The position numbers and the translations under genes were made by a program. The notes under the pieces were generated by a model. The model was given only the letters and a program-made list of their open reading frames with translations. It was not told where the DNA came from and made no database searches. Below, piece after piece: positions 46,930-57,945 of a stretch of DNA of 64,000 nt; the stretch's first letter is position 1, and each line of letters starts with the position of its first letter. Source of the DNA: Capsicum annuum (lineage: Eukaryota; Streptophyta; Magnoliopsida; Solanales; Solanaceae); the NCBI RefSeq assembly GCF_002878395.1, contig NW_025825704.1, positions 1,034,304 through 1,098,303 of the forward strand, in the 5' to 3' direction.

Positions 46930-48400
46930 TTTGCTCTCAACTGGGATTTTCCCTAGTGTAGTGGGTCTCATTCCCGCCCTGTAAGAATTCTCTTGCTAGA
47001 AAATCGGGAAGGGAATTGTTTTCTCCTTTGATAAATTCTACTTTAAAATCAAAGCTAGATAGGAGAGGTTGTCATTTGGCAAATATTTGTTTAGAAACCA
47101 GATTTTTAACATCCTTTTGTAAAATCCCGTTAGCATATTTGCAATCTACTCAAAGTAAAAATTCCTTGTTAATAAGGTCATCTTGAAATTTTGTAATACA
47201 TAGTACTATAGATAAAATTTCCTTTTTGATTGTGCTGTAATTTCTTTGGGCGGAATTCCAGATTCCAGATTTAAATCTGACTAATTGTTTAGAGGAATTA
47301 CTGCCAATGTTTTGCTTCAGAATACCTCCATACCCGAGATCTGAAGCATCAGTTTCGACAATTATCAAAGCTTCAGGGTTGGGGATACCTAAACAAGGAT
47401 GGTCCTTGACTAATTCCTTTATCTTAATGACAGCTCTGGTTTGCTCAGAGCTCCATGGAACTGGAACATTTTTAAGTCTTTTGTAAAGAGGTTCACAGAC
47501 TTGCCTAATGTTAGGGATAAAGTCAGCTACATAGTTAAGGCTTCCTAAGAACCTCTAAAGTTGGGTTTTATCGCTAATTCATTAGGGAATTTGGAGGAGA
47601 ACTCTATGGCTCTGCAAATAGGTTTATAACTACACTGATAAAGATCATTCCCTAAGAATCTTATAGATGTCTAGAAAAGCTTTATTTTCTTGGCACTTAT
47701 GACTAAGCCATTAAACTTAACAATTTTGAAGAAAGTATTGAGATGTTTAAAATGAGAATCAATATTCTCAGAGAAAATAAGCACATCATCAATATAAACA
47801 ATTAACATATGGCTATAAGGATTGAAAATACTATTCATGATATTTTGGAACTCTGTTGGAGCATTTTTGAGTCCGAATGGCAAGACATTCCATTCATAAT
47901 GTCCAAAAGGGACATTGAAAGCAGTCTTGAATTTATCGTGTTCAGCAATTTGAATATGCCAAAATCTTGATTTCATATCAAACTTACTGTAAAGATTAGC
48001 TTTAAAACTTCTCTTTAAAAGATACTTTTTGTTAGGAATCGGATGTTTGATCCATTTTAAAACTGCATTTACAAGCCTGGGAGTACCTCATTCATTTTTT
48101 GCGCTGTTATTTACATAAAAGGCAGAACAACTCCAAGGATGATTAGAGGGTCTGATAATCCCATTTTCTAATAAATATTTTATCTCATTTTTGCAGATTT
48201 CCATCATTTCTTGGTTCATTTGAATGGGTCTCGCCTTAGTAGAGATGGCCTGTTTATTGAATCCAGTAATGTAGGGAAATTCTACTAAATGCCTCTTTCT
48301 TTCCCAAAATGCATTGGGAAATTCAGAACAAACTTCTTTTTCGAAAGTTTTTTTAAGATTGGAAATTTTACTCACCATCTCCGGGGTTTTTAAAATTTAT
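46930..48400 (-). pseudogene. Pararetrovirus RT-RNase H
   Basis: The RT N-terminus is at 48,088-48,378 (RHLVEFPYITGFNKQAISTK, KYLLENGIIRPSNHPWSCSA, FYVNN). The palm is at 47,671-47,976 (MKSRFWHIQIAEHDKFKTAF, LPFGLKNAPTEFQNIMNS, intact YIDD at 47,785-47,796). RNase H is at 47,150-47,368 (ETDASDLGYGGIL with its Asp pair, RNYSTIKKEILSIVL) and ends near 46,970. It replicates the viral genome from pregenomic RNA. The pieces are separated by stops and frameshifts at ~48,085, ~47,670 and ~47,370. The YIDD and RNase H Asp residues are intact, but no single frame is. Confidence 0.85.
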
Positions 48401-48585
48401 TCAATTTTCTTTACTTGAATTTCTTGCTTAAGAAAACAAATATGTGAAGAAAGTCTATTAATTTTAAAAGTAGTTCTTTCTTTAATAAGGTTACCTTCTT
48501 CTTGTGCGAGGGGCCTTAATAAAGGGAAGAATAGATTTTGATTTAATATCGTCGTGCGCATTCCATCAAAATTACTTGTGTAAGG

Positions 48586-49515
48586 TCAAATTTGATTAAC
48601 AAAATGTACTCCTAGAATGATATCTTCAGTGATACCTTCAGTAATGACAAAATCAAAGACAACACAAATGCCGTTGTTGCAGATATGGGCTTTTGAAAGC
48701 TTGTAATCGATTTTCATCTTTTCTCCAGTGGCGGAGTATAAATAAGAAGTGCTTTTCTGTAGATATGTGGTGGGTATTAGTCCTTTGACGATGCAATTGC
48801 TATCGGCTCCAGTATAAAAAAGGGCGACTCTGTTAAGAACAAAGTCTTTTTTTATTACAATTTTTACTGTGATGTGTTTGCTATAAGCTTTAATGGCGGT
48901 TATGGCGGCACCTGATATAGAGGGAGAGTCCAAGCCAGGGAATGATTCTGGCTCTTTGAGGTGATCATTTTGATCATTGATCATTGGAGAAGCTGTAGGT
49001 GATTCTGGAGGGGAATCATGCTCTAGAAGAGACACATTTTTTAGAACCTGTTCGGTAAGAATGTTAAGTTCAACTCGATCGAGTCTGATTTTTAGGTCTC
49101 TGATTTCTCCCTTGAGGGTGGAAATTTCACCCTTGAGATCAGCTATAGAAGGTTCCCCAGGTTTATCAAATCTAGACATAACCTGTTTCATGCTAAAAGG
49201 CTGAATAATAGGTTTGGGGGACTTTTCTTCTTGAGAAAGCATCAATCTTTTGAGTTCTAGAAGATATTTATTTCTAGCCTCATCATTTTGGATATGTTCT
49301 ATGATGTCAAATAGGATTTCTTTAGGTTTTCCAGAGATGACACAAACAATCCTTTTTGTGCAAGTACAGAAAGTACCATTACAAGCACAATCTTGGCCAT
49401 ACTGAGATTTATCGGATTCATATGCAGTGTTCATAAAATCTTCATCGCTATAATCATCACTAGAAGAGATGGAAGTGTCAGAAGAGTCTGAAGAGTCTTT
49501 CATTATAGAGAACAA
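48586..49515 (-). pseudogene. Pararetrovirus aspartic protease region with coiled coil
   Basis: Open for 309 codons. In order: an acidic Ser-rich start (residues 7-27); a Cys cluster, CACNGTFCTCTKRIVC (43-58); a helical segment with heptad Leu/Ile, KGEISTLKGEIRDLKIRLDR (~128-147), likely coiled coil; a Ser/Pro-rich linker; then the retropepsin-like domain from ~205. The active site reads ALFYTGADSNC, with Tyr 234 (codon near 48,814-48,816) where Asp is required, so the protease is catalytically dead although its frame is long. The matching end motif IILGVHFVNQI is at the C-terminus. It lies between coat protein and RT, as in caulimovirid polyproteins. Confidence 0.8.
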
Positions 49516-49545
49516 TTTCTCTTTGGTTTCTTCAGAGAGACCTAA

Positions 49546-51120
49546 TTAATTGATCTTATTCTTCTTACCAGATCTACAATCTTTAGCTCTGCGGCCAGTT
49601 TTACCACAAGTCCAGCAAACATCCTTATTTTTAAAGGATTTTCTCCTAGTTTTTCTACTAGATTTATAAGACTCCTTTTTTGAGGATTGTTTTCTAGGTT
49701 TGGACTTTCTATGAGACTTATAGGATTTTTTCCTATATTTCTTACTAAATGGAGAAGAAAGGTTAGCAAATCCAAAATTTTGACAGAAGGTTCCTAATCC
49801 GTATTTGGAAGCACTGTCACTCTTAAGTTGCTTCTTATGTTTTAGGTTTGTGCAGAGGTCTATTCCTATGGTGGTAATGAAGCATATGATGTCTCCATAA
49901 GTTAAAATTCCATAAGGGATTTTTCCTTCGAACCTATCTTTCATTTTGGTTCTAACTTTGTCTGCGAACAGGGGAGGGAGCCCACTAATGAAACATTCTT
50001 TCCAGAAGTCATTGTCACAGTCAGGTCTAACCATAATTTTGACTAAAGAGGTATCTTTATACCACCTAAAGTCTGCCAAATCCTTGGAGGTGAGGTTGTT
50101 TAGAATTTCAAGGATCCTATCTTGGAATAACTTGGGCTCTCCTATAAAATGTCTAGCTATATAATATAGGAGGGTAGCACAGGCGTCTTCTTTCGCAACT
50201 TGCTCAAGGGTTTCTTGACCATTTTCATTTTTGACAACAACGGTTTCCATGGTCGTGGCCTCATAGATAAGGCTCTTAACTGCATTTGTGAAATAGTTGT
50301 CCCACCAATGCTTTATCATACCAGTGAATTCTGATACAATCATGGTGGATGCTTCTTTGTCAGAAGCTCCTCTGATTTTATAAGCCGTAATAGCGATGCC
50401 CATTTCATGGAGTTTGTTATAGATTTGGTGTTCTGCCAATCCATCAACATTTCATTCAGTGATGCCTCTACCATCATGATTTGAGGTAGAGAGGTAAGGG
50501 TTTTCCTCAAACTAGACGCCTGGAGGAGAAGTTCATTTGTAGTAGTTTTTCTTGGTAGAAAAACATTCATTGGTAAGTTTCGAAAGGGAGATTTTATCCT
50601 TTTGGGTGCTAGATTCGCCTTTCTTCTTTTTTCATAGGCTAAACCTGGAGAGTTTCTCATTGATTTGTTGTAGGATTTTTTCCTAAAACTTTGAAGTCAT
50701 CGCTGAGAGTAGGGAATTTCTCCTTTTAAAATTCTAGAATTTTAAAGATAGGATTAGTAGTTAGACTAGGTCCTGGAATACTCTTCTTTGGAGTGGGTGA
50801 TCTGAAAGGAATTTTTGAGCTTTTAGCATCATCTATTTGATGGGAGATAGTATGAAGGACCTGATTAGTATAGTTGTTTTGTTCAACTATCCTGTCTAGG
50901 TCTCTGTTGATAGGGGCTGATAGGGGTCTATCGTGCTTCTTCTTGAAGGGACAAGCATTGAGAATTTCATTGGAATGGAAAATTTTTATTCCTTCAAGGG
51001 GAGGAGTAACTGATTCAATTATTTTGTTACTCTGAGTATACCATATATTAATGATAACTTGAAGGAATTCGTTTTTGTTTTACATTCTTCCAGTGAATTC
51101 AAACCACCTAAAGAATTCAA
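49546..51120 (-). pseudogene. Pararetrovirus coat protein region with zinc knuckle
   Basis: The clear part is 49,546-50,439 (297 codons): HQIYNKLHEMGIAITAYKI, EFTGMIKHWWDNYFTNAVKS, LTSKDLADFRWYKDT, DFWKECFISGLPPLFADKV. A long Lys/Arg/Ser-rich basic stretch (residues ~228-272) follows, then a knuckle, CWTCGKTGRRAKDC, at 49,576-49,617 where the usual His is Arg. A capsid with basic tail and knuckle binds the viral RNA. Upstream, frames at 50,340-51,120 hold likely N-terminal sequence (DIEFFRWFEFTGRM, then a stop) in more than one frame. The true start is lost. Confidence 0.8.
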
Positions 51121-51155
51121 TGTCGCATTGAAGTCTTTTCATATCAGTTATCCAG

Positions 51156-51931
51156 AGTATACCAACTTCTCAGTACAAGTTTTAACCCTCAAACAAACGG
51201 TCAAAAAGAAAGGACTATTCAGACTCTAGAAGATATGTTGAGAGCCTGCGTTATTGAAATCAAGGGTAGTTGGGTTAACCATTTTCTTTTGATTGAATTT
51301 GCATACAATAATAGGTATCATTATTGTATCTGTATGGCTCCATTTGAGGATCTCTATTGTAGGATATATAGATATCCAATTGGTTGGTTTGAAGTAGGTA
51401 AGACTGCAGTAGTAGAGCTTAACTTGGTGTTTGATGTATTAGAGAAGGTTCAGTTAATCAGACAAAGGCTTAGGGCTGCGTATAGCCGATAGAAATTATA
51501 TGCATATGTGAGGAGAAAGGACCTCGAGTTTGAGGTTGGTGATCTTTTGTACTAGAAAATCTCTCCCATTAAAGGAGTGAAGAGATTCGGCATGAATGGA
51601 AACTAAGTCCCTAATATGTCAGTCCCTTCAAAATTCTCAGTTATTTCAGAAAGTTAGCTTACGAGCTTGAGTTGCCTTCAGATTTAGTCTTAGTACACCC
51701 AGTGTTCCATGTCTCGTTGTTGGAAAAGTGAATTGGTGATCCAGTAGTAGCTGTTACCTTAGAATGTGCCGATATTCAAAACAGTCTTTCCATTGCGGAA
51801 GTTCCAGTAGAAATTCTTGATCATCAAGTTCATAGACTAAGGAACAAAAAATTTTCACTAGTCAAAGTTCTTAGGCGGAATCAGTCCGTTGAGGGATCCA
51901 CATAAGAAGCAGAGGTAAATACGAGGACCTA
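51156..51931 (+). pseudogene. Duplicated G3 integrase segment after the pararetrovirus
   Basis: Co-linear with 44,491-45,277 at roughly 93-95% identity by eye. The piece 51,235-51,492 (MLRACVIEIKGSWVNHFLLI to RLRAAYSR, then stop) has the same stop and the same unusual EDLYCRIYRYPI as the first copy, unlike internal 2 (KALYGRRYTSII). It continues through the GPY/F region and tail to the point (GAGGACCTA) where the first copy meets the virus. Here it goes on into normal 3' sequence of the element. Confidence 0.9.
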
Positions 51932-52171
51932 GTACCCTCATTTTTTTCTGTGAATCCAGACTTAGTATAAGGTAGTAACTTCTTAAGATTTCTCTCTATC
52001 ATGCTAAGTCTCAGTTGCACATCATGTTTATGTCATTCGTGCATTTACAAATTAGTTCAGTTATGTAATCCATGCATCGAATATACATGTTCAGCATGTA
52101 AGCTCAGTCCAGCAGTTTTCCTTAGCTTAACTAGTTTTATTCTAGGACGAATGATCCCAAGGGGGAGATAT
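51932..52171 (+). other. G3 internal 1 3' tail and polypurine tract
   Basis: Non-coding. It ends with GGACGAATGATCCCAAGGGG followed by GAGATAT, directly before LTR2. It matches 59,400-59,615 of internal 2. Confidence 0.8.
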
Positions 52172-54611
52172 TATAACATACCGTATTTTCCTAGCATAAT
52201 CTAAGTCTAATACATGAGTATTTGTATACAAATTTTTCGAAACACTCATTATTTTTAAGTTTAGAGCCTGTCGTTGCCTAGGAAATTCAATTAGCTTTCC
52301 AACGATATATAATTTGCCCAAATCCGATAATCGGTTAGGAAGTTATGGTGATTTTAAGTTTTAGTCGTTAAAATGCGTCATTTTAACCCTTAGCACATTG
52401 CGGAGAAAGTCCAAATGACAATTGTCAATTTCCAATGTGACTTTACGATCATGGCACATAGCGGAGTAGGCTAATTTTCCATTTGGTAATTTCCAGTGTG
52501 CCTCCTTGATGTTGGCATATCGCGGAGGTGGCCAAATTGGAATTCCAAAGACTTACCGCAATAGCTTCATTTCTCGATGTTTGTCCAGGTCCCAATTGTC
52601 CATTTTCAGTGGCTTGGCATGATAGTGTCGTGTCACGCCAAGGCCAACAATCAGGAGGGTCAGTTTTTAGCTTCGGTTTTTAAATTTGTTCTAGGGTATT
52701 TTTTAGGTCTTTTTCCTAAGCCCTAAACTCATCCTAAAACACAAAATTTAGCCCCAATTGACCTAAATAATCATTCATTATTCAATTCCTCTAAAATTAA
52801 AGATCCCCTTTTCCAAGAATAAGAAACCCTAGCTGTCAAATTCAAGACCAATCCTTAGGAACTCACCCAGAACTTCAACAAAATCATTATCTCAGGTATG
52901 TTAGATGTTCATCCATGGAATTCCTTTCATAGATGGAGCCCAACTAACTCATTTTAATCACCAAGTTATAATCTTTACAAGATATTATGTTTTAAATTAT
53001 GATTTCATCCATGCACTATTGATTTTATACCATGTTACCATGAAGTTATCATTACTATTCAATTTTACATGTTTTAATATTATTATTTATTGAATTAAAC
53101 CATGATTTAGAACTATTATGTTGAATTCATGTTATTTTTATATGTTCCATTGCATTCCTATGATTGTTTTAAGCCCTAAACTACAAGAGTTTTATAAAAT
53201 TCCTACAAGTCTTCACATTTTGGTCCTTTAAGCTTTAGTGTCATTTTACTATTATTGTTTTGAGTCCTAGGGGTATTGAATACCCAAAATACATAGCTTT
53301 TTATCTAGTCTAGTATCTGTAGATTATAGAATAGACTTTAGAACATACTATAAGCATTATTAGAACAGTCAGTTGACAGTTAGATGAATTCAGAACAACT
53401 AGTATTTCAGTGTCATTCAGTTAGGAGTAGGATTTAGCACCAAGTGACTGCAGGGATGGCGGATTCCCCGTCATTAGGCAAAGTCATTAGTAGTAGTCCC
53501 TATACTCCAGAACAATGTAGCCAACGTAGGATATGAGTACTCAACCGTCAGACTAGGCTCGACTATCCCAAAAGGGTCACCCGTCAGATCAGGCTTGACA
53601 CCCTTAGTTCTTTGGACATTATATCAGTTTAGTGGATCCACACAACCATCGTTAGTACCTATGGTATGATATTTACACCCTTCCAACTAGGGTTATAGGT
53701 TGGACCCCAATTAGCTCAAATTGCAGAATATCGGTTAGATGATACCTCTCACAGTCTCAGATATAGTCTCAATTACAATCTCAATTCAGTTATGTAGTCT
53801 TAGAGTTGCTTGACCAAAGCATACAGATTCAGTATTTTTCAGTATTTTAGTTTATAGATTTTACTCAATTAATGTTATATGCTTGTTCATGCATCCCCAG
53901 TGTCTACAGATTTTCACGTATCTTCTATATTTATAGACTTTTATGTGTACTCAGTATTGATAGATTCTCCATATTTTTAGTATATACAGATTCCATGTTC
54001 TCTACTCAGTACTCTATGTTTCCATGCATATTCAGATAATTATTTGTTCTATTCATCAAACCATGCATATCAGCCTATCTCATTTAGCATACCAGTACAT
54101 TCAAAGTGCTGATCACATACCTTTATTTTGCACTATGATGTATTATATCATAGGTGCTGACGCTTAGTTCCTGAACTGCGCTTGGCCCTTACTCCTCAGG
54201 CTATCAGCAGTACAGCAGTATTGGTGAATCCTCATCATTCAAGGACATATTATTTTACATTATATCTCTATGTTAGTAGTTAGTAGAGTTAGTTCGGGTC
54301 CTGTCCCATAAACTCATATTAAGTTAGTCAGTTTTAAAAGATTTTCAGACATTAGAGTCTGTTATTTATTATTTAGATTTTCAATAGACATGTTAGTTTA
54401 TCAGTATTTAATCAGATTCAGTCAGCTTTTCTGTAGATTCATATTTCAGTATTGATTTAGTCATAAAACCTTATGGCAATATCAGATGTTTTCTATAATT
54501 GTGCTATTACTATTTAGTGCTCATAACAGGTACCAGCACATGGGTAAGCTTGTGGTCCCTTGGGACTGTAAGTACTGTGTGACGACTAAGCGGTAGTCCT
54601 AAGTCATTACA
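52172..54611 (+). mobile_element. G3 LTR2 (shared by both units)
   Basis: Starts TATAACATACC (TG decayed to TA) after a polypurine tract and ends AGTCATTACA, followed by a primer site. It is co-linear with LTR1 and LTR3 (2,440 bp). Telo-box AAACCCTA at 52,824-52,831; palindrome units at 52,420-52,660. Confidence 0.9.
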
Positions 54612-54833
54612 AACATGGTATTAGAGCCTGAGGTTTTAAAGTGTCCTAGAAAGTCTGAAAGTGACGTCGAGTAGAGTCTTATGCATGGGTGTGTAGCGTA
54701 CCCACTTATGGACGAGAGACTACAAGGTGTTTAGGAAATAGTTTCCCTTCAATCAGTATTCATGTTGTATGAGTGAGAATGATCTTAAGTTAAACTCCCT
54801 GTCTAATCCATTTCTTCCTTTCATTTACGGAAT
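54612..54833 (+). other. G3 internal 2 primer site and leader
   Basis: TGGTATTAGAGCCTGAGG at 54,616-54,633 is the tRNA-iMet primer site with one change in the core. The leader (GACGTCGAGTAGAGTC phrase) runs to the gag ATG. Confidence 0.85.
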
Positions 54834-55960
54834 ATGCCTCCTAAGAAGAACAGGAAATCAGCTAGCCCCTCAGCCCATCCGGGCAGATCCTCTGGACAAA
54901 AACATCTCTCACACAGAATTTAGGGTTGCGTTCACTACTCTATCCAACTCTATACAACACAGAATGAATGGCCAGCTACTAATTCGAACAACCCAGTGGC
55001 CAATACTGCTGCAACTAGAATTCGGGATTTCACCTGAATAAATCCTCTTTCTTTCACGGGATCCAAGTCTGAAGCAGATCCATAGGAATTCTTATATATA
55101 GTACAAAATATAACGGATGCTATGGGGGTGATCCATAGTCAGAGTGCTGAATTGGCTACATATCAATTACAGGATGTAGCCCATACTTCCTTTAAGTAGT
55201 GGAAGGTGGATAAGGGTATTAATATAGGGCTTGTAGAGTGGGAAGAGTTTGCAACAGCTTTCTTAGATAGATTCTTCCCATTAGAGTTGAGAGAGATCAA
55301 AGTGTTAGAGTTCTTTAAATTGAGGCAGGGCAGCATGAGCATGAGGGAGTATTCCCTCAAGTTTGCTCAGTTATCTAGGTAAGCTCCTTATGTGGTAGCT
55401 GATAACAGGTCCAAGATGAGTAAGTTTATATCTGGTGTATCTGATAGTGTGGTCAAAGAGTGCAGGACCGCAATGCTTATTAGTGAGATGAACTTGTCTA
55501 GGCTGATGGTCTATCCTGAATAGATAGAAGATCAAAATATTAAGGAGAGGGAGATAGGAGATTAGAGGGCTAGGATGAGTAGTTTTAATTTCAGTCAGCC
55601 AAAGTCAGAAGATGGTAAACGTCCTCAGTTTCATCAGAGGTTTACAGCCCTAGCACCCTCTTCGCTAGTTCCCCAGTATCCAAATTCAGAAACGATAATA
55701 GGGATAGGGCATCAAGCTCAAAGTCCCTGTTCAGTATTAGAAGTGCTCGTACAAATCCTCTACTTTAAAAATATGGCAGACACCATCAAGGTGAGTGTAG
55801 AGCAGGTAGTGATGTGTGCTTTAGGTGTGGAAAGCCAGGCCATCAGATTTGAGAGTGTCGGGTAGTTGCTCAGAAAGGTAGGGATAAGCGCCAACAGGGC
55901 CAGTCCCATCAATCGTCAGTTCCATCCGGTCGCCCAACTCAGTAGGGTGCCACTTCCAGT
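54834..55960 (+). pseudogene. G3 internal 2 gag with CCHC knuckle
   Basis: ATG at 54,834 (MPPKKNRKSASPSAHPGRSS). The capsid part shows SFTGSKSEADP, FLYIVQNITDAMGVIHSQSA, WEEFATAFLDRFFPLELREI, EFFKLRQGSMSMREYSLKF and SKMSKFISGVSD. The knuckle CFRCGKPGHQI, stop, EC lies at 55,817-55,858, so one residue of the CCHC spacing is a stop codon. Stops and two or more frameshifts are present. This copy is more complete than internal 1 gag, from which it differs by lacking the large deletion. Confidence 0.8.
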
Positions 55961-56480
55961 GCTACTAGTAGTCAGCGTCCGAATAGATTATATGCTCTTC
56001 AGTCTCACCGAGATCAGGAAAATTCTCCTGACGTAGTTAGTGGTACATTGTAGGTCTTTCACTTACATATTTATGCTTTACCAGATCCTGGAGCTTCTCT
56101 TTCTTTTATAACTCCATATATAGCCATCAACTTTTGATTAAGTCCTAAACCATAGAAGAGCTTTTTTTCGTGTCTACCCAGGTAAGCGTTTCCATTATAG
56201 ACAGACAGGTATACAAAAATTATCCGGTTATAATATCTCAAAAAGTTACCTCAGTTGATCTCGTTAAGTTAGAGATGATGGATTTTGATGTTTTTCTCAG
56301 TATGGATTGGATCCACTCTTGTTATGCCTCTGTTGATTATAGAAATAGAATAGTTCATTTTCAATTCCCATTTGAACTAGTCCTTAAATAGAGGGGTAGT
56401 ACCACAGCTCTTAGAGGTCAGTTGATTTTGTACCTTATATCTCAAAAGATGATGTCGAAGAGGTGTATTTACCATCTTAT
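55961..56480 (+). pseudogene. G3 internal 2 protease
   Basis: The active-site region reads ALPDPGASLSFITPYIAINF, with the Asp codon at 56,084-56,086. DPG in place of DTG/DSG looks familiar for this group, so this may be a native site. The C-terminal part at 56,170-56,391 shows VTSVDLVKLEMMDFDVFLSM, DWIHSCYASVDYRNRIVHFQ and FPFELVLK. A frameshift near 56,130-56,170 separates the two halves. Confidence 0.75.
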
Positions 56481-57945
56481 GTGAGTCAAAGACTCTAAAT
56501 CAGAAACTTCAACTCTTGAATTAGTTCCAGTAGTAAATGAATTTTCAGATGTATTTTCTAAAGATCTTCTCGGAGTTTCTCCTGAAAGGGAAATCGACTT
56601 CAGAATAGACCTTCTTCTATATACTCAGCCCATATCTATTCTTCCATATAGAATGGCTCTAGCAGAACTCAAGGAGTTAATAGAACAGTTAAAGGATCTC
56701 CTAGATAAGGGATTCATCAGACCCATTATCTCCCCGTGGGGCGCAACTATTCTATTTATGCGTAAGAAATATGGTTTTCTCAAAATATTCATAGACTACC
56801 ATCGGTTGAACAAAGTCACTGTCAAGAATAAATATCAACTTCCTAGAATCTATGACTTGTTTGATCAACTTCAGGGTGCCAGCTATTTTTGAAAATAGAC
56901 CTCAGATCAAGCTATTATCAGCTCAGGTTTAGGGAATGTGACATTCCTAAAATAGTTTTCCGAACTCGGTATGGTCACTTTAAATTTCTAGTCATATCCT
57001 TTGGTATTACCAATGCCTCAACAGCCATCATAGACCTGATAAACCAAGTGTTCAAATAGTACTTGGACATGTTCATCATAGGTTTCATTAATGACATTCT
57101 TGTTTAGTCTCGTAGAAAAAATAATCATGCATACCACCTCTGAGTAGTGCTTCAATCTCTTAGAGCTCATTAGTTGTTTGCTAAATTTTGTAAGTGTGAA
57201 TTTTAGCTAAGATCAGTAACTTTTCTTGGCTATACTATTTCTGGTGATGGCATTAGAGTTGATCCTCTAAAGACTGAGGCGGTAAGAAACTGGCCTAGAC
57301 CTATCTCTCCATCAGACATAAGGAGTTTCTTGGGTTTAGCTGGCTATTACCATTGATTTGTTGAAGTGTTCTCTTCTATTACATCCACCATGTCCAAATT
57401 GACCAAGAAGAAAGTTAAGTTTCAATGTCGGATTCATGAGAGAAAAGTTTGTAGGAGTTGAAGACTCGACTCACCTCAGCCCCAGTCTTGACTCTACCAG
57501 ATGGTTCAGATGGTTTTTTTGTGTACTATGATGCATCCAGGGTAGGTTTAGGTTGTGTCATCATACAGAAAGTTAAGGTCATAGCCTATGCCTCTAGATA
57601 GCTTAAACCCCATAAGAAGAATTACCCTACTTATGATCTTAAGTTAGCAGCTATAGTATTTTCCTTAAAGATTTAGGGGCATTACTTGTATGGGGTGCAT
57701 ATATATGTGTTCACAGATCACAAAAGCATTCAGCATCTGTTCACTCAGAAAGATTTGAATTTACGTCAGAAAAGGTAGTTGGAGTTATTAAAAGATTATG
57801 ACATGAGTATTCTATATCATCCAGGCAAAGCCAATATAGTGGCTGATGCTCTCAGTAGATTTTCTATGGGTAGTATTGCTCATGTTGAGGGTGGTAAGAA
57901 GAAGTTAGTTCAGGAAGTTCATCAGCTTGCCTGACTAGGTCTCTG
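56481..57945 (+). pseudogene. G3 internal 2 reverse transcriptase-RNase H
   Basis: The RT start at 56,520-56,892 is well preserved: [72 protein letters not shown]. The catalytic box reads FINDILV, stop (57,084-57,107), with Asn for Asp as in internal 1 and G1. RNase H is at 57,700-57,930 (FTDHKSIQHLFTQKDLNLRQ, LLKDYDMSILYHPGKANIVA, DALSRFSMGSIAHVEGGKKK). Many frameshifts lie between 56,900 and 57,690. Confidence 0.8.

Larger units (their letters stand above)
45278..51155 (-). mobile_element. Endogenous pararetrovirus fragment (Caulimoviridae)
   Basis: A 5.9-kb minus-strand block bearing coat protein with CCHC-type knuckle, protease, RT with YIDD, RNase H and a downstream ORF, in caulimovirid order, ending with a TATA-bearing non-coding zone. 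No integrase, LTR or own target duplication, as expected for pararetroviruses, which enter genomes passively. The 5' part of the genome (movement protein, leader) is not seen. The gene order and downstream ORF are like Florendovirus or Solendovirus; the genus is undecided. All ORFs are broken or carry active-site changes, so it is a dead relic. Junctions to the G3 integrase at 45,278 and ~51,155 are accurate to a few bases. Confidence 0.85.

Noticed and set aside
48977..49204. 75-codon plus-strand frame
   Set aside because: Antisense of the coiled-coil coding part of the pararetrovirus protease region.
45278..51155. Possibility of an intact, activatable viral genome
   Set aside because: The 5' part is missing, several ORFs are broken and the protease active site is lost.
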